NCBI GenBank assembly: GCA_013298215.1
Contig: JAAFKE010000006.1
Span: forward strand, 35,285-99,284
From: Cytophagales bacterium
GTDB lineage: Bacteria > Bacteroidota > Bacteroidia > Cytophagales > Spirosomataceae
Length of the DNA stretch: 64,000 nt
Direction: 5' to 3'
Position numbers and translations under genes: made by a program. Of this stretch, positions 51,558 to 59,225 are shown in pieces (within the stretch, counting starts at the first letter, position 1; each line of letters begins with the position of its first letter). The notes below the pieces were generated by a model. That model saw nothing but the letters and a program-made list of their open reading frames with translations. It was not told the origin of the DNA and made no database searches.

Positions 51558-51568
51558 TGTGTAAAGTA

Positions 51569-51599
51569 TTTTAGAATGCACAGTTTTGGGTTACTTTTG
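51569..51599 (+). promoter_or_regulatory. Candidate promoter of the second T9SS protein gene
   Basis: TTTT at 51569-51572, 19-nt spacer, TACTTTTG at 51592-51599 (full TAnnTTTG match). Predicted start near 51605, inside the left arm of the preceding terminator stem, so the new transcript would lack most of that arm. Confidence 0.5.
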
Positions 51600-51600
51600 T

Positions 51601-51633
51601 GTCGGATACCGAATCGTGGTATCCGACTTTTTT
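51601..51633 (+). terminator. Rho-independent terminator after the first T9SS protein gene
   Basis: GTCGGATACC and GGTATCCGAC form a perfect 10-bp stem with a 7-nt loop, followed by T6. It lies 43 bp after the stop codon at 51557. Confidence 0.9.
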
Positions 51634-51652
51634 ATTTAGCACCAGTTGACCA

Positions 51653-53908
51653 ATGAAAAATCTCCTGTTTTTATTTTGTTTCTGCTGCAGTTTTTTAGTT
51701 GGTAGTGCGCAAGCACCCAGACCCGACCAACAACGCTATTTGGCACTGAGTATGCTCAATTTGGGCGAAGAACCTGGCTACGGACTCGATATTATTGAGC
51801 GCACCGCCAATTTGGGGTTCAACGCGGTTATCATTACCGTAGCCTGGGATCGGGTTTATAGAACCCAAAGCAGCGTTGCGTTTTGGGACAATACCGACCG
51901 CCAACTCGAACTTTGCAAAAGATTGGGGCTCAAGGTGGGGTTAAGAATCTACGTCGGACGCGACCACAGTGCTATTAATGGTTTTTGGCGAGACGAAGAA
52001 TGCACCAAAGACCCCACCGGGTTGTCGCTGCGCGAGATTTATAACAAAACAATGTTTAGCCTTGCCCACAAACCGTCGGTCGATAAAGCCAGGCGTTTTG
52101 TAGCCGAAGTCTGCACCCGCTACAACAAGTACCAACAATCTGGGCAGGTCTTGTGGGCAATGGTGGTGCAAACGCCCACCCAAGAAAACGGGTATCACTA
52201 CAACAATCTGCCCCCCAGCAACGATTACGCCAAACGCCAAGCGACAGTCTATGATTATTCTGACCCAATGGTGCAAGAATTTAGGAACTGGTGCAAAACC
52301 ACCTACGACAAAATAAACCGACTGAACGCCAAGTGGGGATCTGATTTCAACAACTTTGAGGAGGTCTATCCGCCCATTAACACTGGCGACCCCATGCAAA
52401 CTTTCTTTGCCAGGCGCGGCAAAGACTGGTACGTGTTTAGGCACACGATCCTCAAAAAGTATTGCGAAGACATGGCCAAAACCATCCGCGACGTGAACCC
52501 AAACGTGGCCGTAATAAACGAGTTTGGCTCCGTTTTCGATCAATCCAGTGGTTTGCGTGGTACCTATGCGTTCCAAGATTTATGCGCAAATACCGATGGA
52601 ATAAAAGTAAACGATGACCAAAACTTTGACCATCGCTGGTCGCTGGACCTTATCCGAAGCAACGTACCCGCCAGCAAATGGGTGATGAACGAGGTGTTTT
52701 TTGACGGCTTTAGCACCAGTGCCGACTACATCGGGCAGTTTGACGAAAACTATGAACACGGTGCCCAGCTCATCACCTTTGTGCTTGCCTCGATGCCCCA
52801 AGTGGAGCGAGTTGCCGCAGTGATACCAGTGGTAGCGGCCAAGTGGCTCACCAAGCCCAACGTACTTATTGTGCCCAAAGCAACGATGTCGTACCGACTG
52901 TCAAGAATTTTGGATTCTGACTACCTAAAAAGTGGCATATACGCCGAGTGGTTGCAAAAAACGGGAACGGGCGGCAGTGCGCACGTGGATGTAAAATTGG
53001 TAGAAGACCTCATTAATTTCGACTATAAAGCCCTCAACAATCCGCCGATCGTCGAACGCCCCCTCTCCGATGCAATAGCCATCGTTGGCCAGCCGTTTCA
53101 ATACACCGTTCCCAGCGATCTGTTCAACGATCCCGACGGCTACATTGCCAAGGTTGAGGCCCGAAACGTGCCCGCTTGGTTGCGCTTTACGTTGAGCGAG
53201 TTTTCGGGAACACCCACTACGGCGGGAATCTTTAAAATTCCACTGCGCGGGGTGGACGACGAAGGCGCGGGAGTAGAAGTTATCCTAACATTGCGGGTAG
53301 AACCCGCCCAATTTGAGTTCGAGCTGCGCCAGGCTGGCCCGCCTGGGGTCAGAAAAATTTTACAAACACTCCGCAACAACGACGTCGTCACGGGGCTGAA
53401 AGCAACCGATAAGCTCAACGTGGCGGTGAGCGCCAATTTCCCCTTCGACTCGGCAACCCTCGACCTGCAAGGGCCGTTGAAACTCGGAAGGGTGGTGACT
53501 AAATTTCCATTTTTGCTGCTCGACGGCGACGATGGCCTACCCGCTACCGCTGGAAGTTACACCTTTTTGGCAACTGGTTATTTGAAGAAAAAGATGGTGA
53601 ACTCGGCAACCGTAAACTTTAAAATAGTGGCCGATCAATCCATCGACGACTGGGTAGTGTACCCAAATCCAGTGGAACAAATATGCGTTTTGAAGTTTCC
53701 AGCCGCCGAAAATCCCGCCGCTTGGGACTATGCGCTCACCACGGCTGGCGGCATAAAACAACCACTGGCCACCAAAAACAACAGCTTCAAAGAATCGACG
53801 GCCTACCTCGACCTCCAAAGTTTGAACCTACCAGCGGGCGTGTACTTTCTGAGCGTGACCCACAAAGACAAAAAAACGGAAAAAGTCATTAAACTATTCA
53901 AGAAATAA
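51653..53908 (+). CDS. Secreted glycosidase-like T9SS protein, paralogue of the preceding gene
   Basis: 751 residues with a signal (NLLFLFCFCCSFLVGSAQ). The N-terminal domain aligns with the preceding protein block by block: RYLALSMLNLGEEPGYGLDI, LGFNAVIITVAWDRVYRTQS, MFSLAHKPSVDKARRFVAEV and VAVINEFGSVFD. One putative-Ig module follows (VPAWLRFTLSEFSGTPTTAG), then a type A T9SS domain (DDWVVYPNPVEQICVL; GVYFLSVTHKDKKTEKVIKL). The shorter length reflects two fewer Ig modules. It is probably a cell-surface or secreted carbohydrate-active protein; the substrate is unknown. Confidence 0.8.
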   Translation: MKNLLFLFCFCCSFLVGSAQAPRPDQQRYLALSMLNLGEEPGYGLDIIERTANLGFNAVIITVAWDRVYRTQSSVAFWDNTDRQLELCKRLGLKVGLRIYVGRDHSAINGFWRDEECTKDPTGLSLREIYNKTMFSLAHKPSVDKARRFVAEVCTRYNKYQQSGQVLWAMVVQTPTQENGYHYNNLPPSNDYAKRQATVYDYSDPMVQEFRNWCKTTYDKINRLNAKWGSDFNNFEEVYPPINTGDPMQTFFARRGKDWYVFRHTILKKYCEDMAKTIRDVNPNVAVINEFGSVFDQSSGLRGTYAFQDLCANTDGIKVNDDQNFDHRWSLDLIRSNVPASKWVMNEVFFDGFSTSADYIGQFDENYEHGAQLITFVLASMPQVERVAAVIPVVAAKWLTKPNVLIVPKATMSYRLSRILDSDYLKSGIYAEWLQKTGTGGSAHVDVKLVEDLINFDYKALNNPPIVERPLSDAIAIVGQPFQYTVPSDLFNDPDGYIAKVEARNVPAWLRFTLSEFSGTPTTAGIFKIPLRGVDDEGAGVEVILTLRVEPAQFEFELRQAGPPGVRKILQTLRNNDVVTGLKATDKLNVAVSANFPFDSATLDLQGPLKLGRVVTKFPFLLLDGDDGLPATAGSYTFLATGYLKKKMVNSATVNFKIVADQSIDDWVVYPNPVEQICVLKFPAAENPAAWDYALTTAGGIKQPLATKNNSFKESTAYLDLQSLNLPAGVYFLSVTHKDKKTEKVIKLFKK

Positions 53909-53914
53909 AAACTG

Positions 53915-54979
53915 TTGGACTACCCCGACTTTGCCCCCAAACTCATTGACTGGTACAACCACCACCAGCGCGATTTGCCCTGGCGGCACACCAAAAACCC
54001 GTACTTTATCTGGCTGTCGGAGGTTATTTTGCAGCAAACCCGCGTGGCGCAGGGCCTGCCCTACTACGTGCGTTTTACCGAAAAATATCCAACAATTTTT
54101 GACCTTGCCGCCGCCGATGAGCAAGAACTCATGCGCCTGTGGCAAGGTCTGGGCTACTACTCACGCGCCCGAAACCTGCACGCCACCGCCAAGCTGGTGG
54201 TGGCTCAATTAGACGGAAAATTTCCCGAGCGCTACGCCGACCTCATCAAACTCAAAGGAATTGGGCCATACACGGCGGCGGCCATAGCGTCGTTTGCCTT
54301 TGGTGAGCGCGTGGCCGTGGTAGACGGCAACGTGTACCGAGTTTTGGCGCGTATTTTTGGGGTAGATCAAGACATAACCAGCACCGAGGGCAAAAAAACA
54401 TTTCAGTCCTTGGCAAATGTACTGATCTCGCCCCACAATCCGAGTGTTTATAATCAGGCCATTATGGAGTTTGGGGCCGTACAATGCAGCCCCGCCTCGC
54501 CCGATTGCCTGCTGTGCCCGTTTCAAGAGCAGTGCGTGGCCAACGCTACGGGACAACAAAACAAACTTCCCGTAAAAGCAAAAAAAGCCCCGCCCCGAAA
54601 ACGCTTTTTTCATTATTTTGTGGTTGAACAAAACGGTAAATTGGCCCTAAAACAACGGACTCAAAAAGACATTTGGCAGGAGCTATACGATTTTTATCTG
54701 CTTGAGCCCGCCGCGCCCGCCGCCAGTTTGGACGAACTCGACCCAAACGACGCGCTTCGGGCTTTGCTGCAAAATGCCAGCAAAATTTCAAGATCGGATG
54801 GCTTCGTTCACCTGCTTACGCACCAAACAATAGAGGCCATTTTTTGGCGGGTGACGGTGGAGGGCGAAAAAGAAATAACTTTGCCCGAAGGGCTGGTCTT
54901 TTATTCGGCAACGCAGATAGAACAGCTACCAAAACCCGTTTTAATTGGTAATTATCTGGTCGCAAATTATACGTTTTGA
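53915..54979 (+). CDS. mutY: A/G-specific adenine glycosylase
   Basis: 354 residues. It removes adenine mispaired with 8-oxoguanine. Visible: PWRHTKNPYFIWLSEVILQQ, the helix-hairpin-helix LKGIGPYTAAAIASFAFGE, catalytic Asp in VAVVDGNVYRVLARIFGV, and the iron-sulfur Cys run in CSPASPDCLLCPFQEQC. A C-terminal NUDIX-like 8-oxoG recognition part follows. The start is TTG at 53915: an in-frame stop lies at 53906-53908, and the family N-terminus fits. Confidence 0.95.
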   Translation: MDYPDFAPKLIDWYNHHQRDLPWRHTKNPYFIWLSEVILQQTRVAQGLPYYVRFTEKYPTIFDLAAADEQELMRLWQGLGYYSRARNLHATAKLVVAQLDGKFPERYADLIKLKGIGPYTAAAIASFAFGERVAVVDGNVYRVLARIFGVDQDITSTEGKKTFQSLANVLISPHNPSVYNQAIMEFGAVQCSPASPDCLLCPFQEQCVANATGQQNKLPVKAKKAPPRKRFFHYFVVEQNGKLALKQRTQKDIWQELYDFYLLEPAAPAASLDELDPNDALRALLQNASKISRSDGFVHLLTHQTIEAIFWRVTVEGEKEITLPEGLVFYSATQIEQLPKPVLIGNYLVANYTF

Positions 54980-55040
54980 CCAAAAAATGGTAACTTCATC
55001 CCACTAAACAAATCATCTCAAATCTGTAAACAAAAACAAA

Positions 55041-55520
55041 ATGGCTGGCGTAAACAAAGTAATTCTGGTGGGTCATCTGGGCAGCGACCCCGAAATGAAG
55101 TATTTCGATGGCGGCTCAGTGGTGGCAAAGTTCAATATTGCCACATCAGAGGCCTATAACGACAAAAACGGGCAGCGCGTTGAGCAAACCGAATGGCACA
55201 AAATTGAACTGTGGGACAATTTGGCCAAGATTGCCGAGCAATACCTAAAAAAAGGCAACCAGGTGTACGTGGAGGGCCGGATACGCACCGAAACTTGGCA
55301 AGACAAAGAGGGGGTTCAGCGGTCTGGCATAAAAATACGCGCCAACTCGATGACTCTTTTGGGGTCGCGGCAAAGTAACAGCGGCAATGCCGACAATGAG
55401 GGCAGCGGAAACCCATCTGCCGCCGTGGCCGCCGCTCCCCGCCCTGCCCCACCCCGCGCGCCCGAACCAGCGCCGTTTCCGACCGAGGGCGGAGCCGATA
55501 CCGACGATTTGCCGTTCTAA
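55041..55520 (+). CDS. ssb: Single-stranded DNA-binding protein
   Basis: 159 residues. The OB-fold is complete (NKVILVGHLGSDPEMKYFDG, TEWHKIELWDNLAKIAEQYL, GNQVYVEGRIRTETWQDKEG). A Pro/Ala-rich linker leads to the acidic tail DTDDLPF, which binds repair and replication partners. It follows mutY by 61 bp and precedes an unknown gene by 62 bp. Confidence 0.97.
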   Translation: MAGVNKVILVGHLGSDPEMKYFDGGSVVAKFNIATSEAYNDKNGQRVEQTEWHKIELWDNLAKIAEQYLKKGNQVYVEGRIRTETWQDKEGVQRSGIKIRANSMTLLGSRQSNSGNADNEGSGNPSAAVAAAPRPAPPRAPEPAPFPTEGGADTDDLPF

Positions 55521-55582
55521 GAAATATGTTCAGTGGCGCGTAAAATCCGCCACTGAAACCCGTCTACCCGTTTTCTACCACC

Positions 55583-56161
55583 ATGCACAAGGCCGCCTAC
55601 CAATATATTTTTCAACACGACGTTATCTACAACCTCCGCGAGACCATTTCGTTCGGGGAGGACGGCCCGCCAGTTTTGCCGCAGACCAACGTAAACGCTG
55701 TCCAAGAGGCAGCTCCGCCGAGCGGCTCGTATGCTGCGCCCCCAGCCGCCGCGCCGCCCGCCGTGCAGGTGGTGGCACCGCTGCCGCAGCTCAACCACAA
55801 GGTATTGGTTTTGGTCGATGACCCCGACTACCAGCCACTTTCGCCGAGCGATGCCATCTTTTTGAACAAAATACTGCAAGCCGTTCACCTCAATACCGAC
55901 GGCGTGGACATTCTCAATTTGGGAGGCGCCAAGCGGATGGACTTCCGCCCGCTGCTGTCGGGCAAGCAGATTCACCACTTTATTTCGTTTGGTGTGCCGT
56001 TCTTGAGCCTCAATCTCGAAATTTTAATGGACCGCTATCAACCCAAAAACATTACTGGCATCAACTTCCTGTTGGCCGAATCGCTGGCGGTGATTCAGGA
56101 GGATGTCATTCATAAAAAAAGACTGTGGGCATCGCTCCAAAAAATGTTCCTCAGCAAATAA
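55583..56161 (+). CDS. Uncharacterised protein after ssb, possible HolD (psi)-like fold
   Basis: 192 residues; no family is certain. The N-terminus (MHKAAYQYIFQHDVIYNLRE) is followed by an Ala/Pro linker and a compact alpha/beta domain: HKVLVLVDDPDYQPLSPSDA, FLNKILQAVHLNTDGVDILN, then IHHFISFGVPFLSLNLEILM. That order resembles E. coli HolD, with a beta-strand, acidic turn, helix, and a later hydrophobic strand and Gly. HolD contacts the SSB tail, and ssb lies just upstream. The resemblance is by eye and weak; the residue identity is low. Confidence 0.6.
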   Translation: MHKAAYQYIFQHDVIYNLRETISFGEDGPPVLPQTNVNAVQEAAPPSGSYAAPPAAAPPAVQVVAPLPQLNHKVLVLVDDPDYQPLSPSDAIFLNKILQAVHLNTDGVDILNLGGAKRMDFRPLLSGKQIHHFISFGVPFLSLNLEILMDRYQPKNITGINFLLAESLAVIQEDVIHKKRLWASLQKMFLSK

Positions 56162-56205
56162 CCTTACTTCAATAACCACGCTCACTCCTCCCAGCCCCCT
56201 CTTCA

Positions 56206-57543
56206 ATGCAACCTCCCGATGCGCCGCAGCCTCAATCGTCACTAAAAAAAATAATAAACACCGGGCAACTGTGGGCCATAGCGGTGGGCTTGGTTATTTC
56301 GGGCGAGTATTTTGGCTGGAACCAAGGTTGGGCAACGGCGGGCACAATCGGCTTTTTGGTGGCCACGCTCGTGGTCACGGTCATGTACGTAACCTTTATT
56401 TTTAGCTACACCGAACTCACCGCCGCCATTCCCGACGCGGGCGGGCCCTTTGCGTATGCCTACCGTGCGTTTGGGCCAGCGGGCGGGTTTGTGGCGGGTT
56501 TTGCCACCCTCGTCGATTTTTTGATGGCGCCCCCCGCCATTGCGTTTGCACTGGGAGCATACACCAACTTTCTCGTTCCCGCGCTACCCGTTTTGGGGGT
56601 TGCGTTGCTCACCTACGTAGCTTTCATTGGCATTAACCTGCTGGGAATCAAGGAATCAGCCAATTTTTCGGTCATCGTCACGGTGCTCTCCGTGGGCGAG
56701 CTGCTGTTATTCATGGGCGTGATCGTACCCTACTTTAAGGTCGAAAACTTCGTGGCCCACAACGAGACCTACACCGTGGGAGGTATTTTTGAGGCCATAC
56801 CCTTTGCTATTTGGTTTTATTTGGCCATCGAGGGCGTGGCCATGGTTGCCGAAGAGGTAAAAGACCCGCGCCAAACGATTCCGAAAGGGTACATTCTGAG
56901 CATTTTGACGCTCGTTTTTTTGGCCCTGGGCGTTATGGTACTTTCGGGAGGCGTGGGCGACTGGCGTTTGCTGGCGCGGATCGATTACCCATTGCCCGAA
57001 ACCATTTCGCTTGCCCTGGGCAAAAATAGTCCTTGGGCAAAGGCATTCGCGAGTTTGGGGTTGTTTGGGCTGATCGCCTCGTTTCATTGCAACACAATTG
57101 GGTACTCGCGCCAAATTTACGCACTGGCGCGGAGCGGCTTTTTGCCCAAGTTTTTGGCCGATGTCAATGTTCGCTTTCAGACTCCGCACTGGGCGTTGGT
57201 GGCGGGTGGAGTGGTAGGTTTTTTGGCACTATTTACGGGCACAACCGCCGAAATAATTATTCTCTCTGCTCTCGGCGCGGTTGTCATGTACGTGGTTAGT
57301 ATGCTGAGTTTGTTCAAGTTGCGCCGCACCGAACCCCACGCCGACCGACCTTTTGTGGCCCCATTTTATCCGTACTTTCCCATTATTGCGTTGGTGTTGT
57401 CGCTGGTTAGTATGGTTGCTATTGTTTATTACAACCCAGGTTTGAGCGCACTGTTTTTTGTGCCGCTGGGGGTTTCGCTCCTAATCTTTCAACTTTGGGG
57501 GCGGAAGCACGTAAAGCCTATCCTTAAAGACCAAGATGTGTAG
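56206..57543 (+). CDS. Ethanolamine-permease-like amino acid/amine transporter (APC superfamily)
   Basis: 445 residues with about 12 membrane helices. The N-terminal VISGEYFGWNQGWATAGTIG and AIPDAGGPFAYAYRAFGPAG fit the ethanolamine permease (Eat) branch of the APC superfamily; FYLAIEGVAMVAEEVKDPRQ is another family-typical block. It imports ethanolamine or a related amine with cations. No eut (ethanolamine ammonia-lyase) genes are nearby. The stop codon overlaps a GTTGGCG that may border the next AT-rich cassette. Confidence 0.85.
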   Translation: MQPPDAPQPQSSLKKIINTGQLWAIAVGLVISGEYFGWNQGWATAGTIGFLVATLVVTVMYVTFIFSYTELTAAIPDAGGPFAYAYRAFGPAGGFVAGFATLVDFLMAPPAIAFALGAYTNFLVPALPVLGVALLTYVAFIGINLLGIKESANFSVIVTVLSVGELLLFMGVIVPYFKVENFVAHNETYTVGGIFEAIPFAIWFYLAIEGVAMVAEEVKDPRQTIPKGYILSILTLVFLALGVMVLSGGVGDWRLLARIDYPLPETISLALGKNSPWAKAFASLGLFGLIASFHCNTIGYSRQIYALARSGFLPKFLADVNVRFQTPHWALVAGGVVGFLALFTGTTAEIIILSALGAVVMYVVSMLSLFKLRRTEPHADRPFVAPFYPYFPIIALVLSLVSMVAIVYYNPGLSALFFVPLGVSLLIFQLWGRKHVKPILKDQDV

Positions 57544-57587
57544 TTGGCGGTGATTTTAAAAAGACAATTATATACCCAAAAACAAAA

Positions 57588-58109
57588 ATGACCTTTCAAA
57601 TTCAAAATAGTGATATCAACGACATAGATGAAATATTTCGTCTGTATAAAGTGGCAACGGACTTTCAAAAAACAAAAAAGCTCTCGGTTAGTTGGCCAGA
57701 ATTTGACCGAAGCCTTGTTGAATCTGAAATTGCAGAAAAAAGACAATGGAAGATGCTTGCTGACAACAAAATAGCTTGTGTTTGGGCCACAACTTTCGAT
57801 GACCCAGAAATTTGGGAAGAAAGAAACATTGATCCATCGGTTTATATCCACAGAATTGCTACAAATCCCGATTTTCGGGGCCAAGACCTCGTTGGACGAA
57901 TTGTGACTTGGGTAAAAGTTTTTGCGGCAGAAAACAATAAAAAATTTGTGCGGATGGACACTGTCGGTGACAACCCAGGTTTAATCAATCATTACACAAA
58001 ATGTGGTTTTGACTTTTTAGGTTTGTTCAAACTTAAAAATACGGAAGGGCTACCCGCACATTATGAAAACGCAACTGTGAGTTTGTTCCAAATAACATTG
58101 AATTACTGA
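57588..58109 (+). CDS. GNAT-family N-acetyltransferase (second copy)
   Basis: 173 residues. The acetyl-CoA binding motif is RIATNPDFRGQDLVGRIVTW, followed by KFVRMDTVGDNPGLINHYTK and CGFDFLGLFKL. It is distinct in sequence from the GNAT at 19077 but sits in the same setting: AT-rich, followed by a related palindromic-type element and a PDDEXK_2 gene. The substrate is unknown. Confidence 0.88.
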   Translation: MTFQIQNSDINDIDEIFRLYKVATDFQKTKKLSVSWPEFDRSLVESEIAEKRQWKMLADNKIACVWATTFDDPEIWEERNIDPSVYIHRIATNPDFRGQDLVGRIVTWVKVFAAENNKKFVRMDTVGDNPGLINHYTKCGFDFLGLFKLKNTEGLPAHYENATVSLFQITLNY

Positions 58110-58120
58110 TAAAAGCGGCA

Positions 58121-58176
58121 GGCAGCATGGTATTACCAATTATTAGGCTGACACGGTAAGCCGCTGCGCGTTGTAA
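58121..58176. repeat. Element C, related to attC-like elements A and B (short form)
   Basis: From 58121, GGCAGCATGGTATTACCAAT and the following TATTAGGCTGACACGG align with the left end of element A (GCACAACATGGTATTGCCAA and its continuation TAGTGGGGCTGACGG). It ends with GCGCGTTGTAA at 58166-58176. The long central part of A and B is missing. It lies 11 bp after the second GNAT stop codon. Confidence 0.45.
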
Positions 58177-58271
58177 TTCTAATTAACTTTTGTGCTAAAT
58201 TTGAGATTCAGTTTTTCAAAGCAAAGAGAAGCTAATGAAGCGAGTTCAACTGAAAATAGTAACTTTAATTT

Positions 58272-59132
58272 ATGGAAACATTATACACAGACGATCAAAT
58301 ATTTATCCCGATAATTTCGGACTACGGCTTTAAAGCTACTTTTGGCAATGAAGCAAATACACTTTTCTTGCGCAAATCTTTACAGGCACTTATCAAGTCT
58401 GACATTCCAATAAAAGAGGTAAAATTTGACAAAAATACCTTCGAGGGCGTAACTAAAGACAGTAGAAGCGGTATTTTTGATTTAGCTTGCACTGACGAAA
58501 ATGGCAACCATTTTATTGTAGAAATGCAGTACGGCAATACCCCAAACTTCGTACAGCGCATGAAATTCTATAGTTTGCATAAGTTTAATGCTATGGTCAA
58601 GAAAGGTAAATTCGACTATTCTATACTTGAAAAAATATATTGTGTGGGCATTTTGGCTAACAACATCAATCCTTACGAACATTTTCATAACGTGTCAAAT
58701 ATCCGAAATGAACAGGGAGAACTAATTGATGACCAGATGGCGTTCATAACAGTAGAACTTGATAAATTTATATTGCAAGAGGTTGATTGTCAGACAGATT
58801 TGCAAAAACTAATCTACACGATGAAAACGATACATACAGTTACCCAACCGACACAATTTCCTCAATTCTGGAATGAGGAGTGGCTAAAAGTTGCTATCGA
58901 TGAGTTGGACAGTCGCAGAATGACACCCGACGAAAAGGCATCATTAGAGATTTTGATTGCTCGTAACGCTGAGGCTGTAAATGCCGAAAACAGAAGAATT
59001 AAGCAGGAGAAAGAAAAGTTTGTCACTAATCTTTTACAACAAACTGATTTTGACGCAAATAAAATTGCTATGCTTACTGATGTTCCAGTAGATTTTGTAC
59101 TATCTGTTCAACAACAACTTCCTACCAATTGA
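58272..59132 (+). CDS. PD-(D/E)XK nuclease-family transposase-like protein (PDDEXK_2 / Rpn-like), second copy
   Basis: 286 residues. It begins IFIPIISDYGFKATFGNEAN, typical of PDDEXK_2. The nuclease core is SGIFDLACTDENGNHFIVEM with Asp70 and Glu84-x-Gln86. RMKFYSLHKFNAMVKKGKFD and a C-terminal charged helix (NAENRRIKQEKEKFVTNLL) follow. The sequence is far from the copy at 19896, so this is not a recent duplicate. AT-rich. Such proteins are often numerous in a genome and may promote recombination; activity is not proven. Confidence 0.88.
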   Translation: METLYTDDQIFIPIISDYGFKATFGNEANTLFLRKSLQALIKSDIPIKEVKFDKNTFEGVTKDSRSGIFDLACTDENGNHFIVEMQYGNTPNFVQRMKFYSLHKFNAMVKKGKFDYSILEKIYCVGILANNINPYEHFHNVSNIRNEQGELIDDQMAFITVELDKFILQEVDCQTDLQKLIYTMKTIHTVTQPTQFPQFWNEEWLKVAIDELDSRRMTPDEKASLEILIARNAEAVNAENRRIKQEKEKFVTNLLQQTDFDANKIAMLTDVPVDFVLSVQQQLPTN

Positions 59133-59225
59133 CACTTAGTTGGACTTTTTCGCTCATGGACTGAGTGCTGAGGCTGACCATAAGTACTTCAATTCCTCCC
59201 CAACCAACAATACCCTTTCCGTAAA

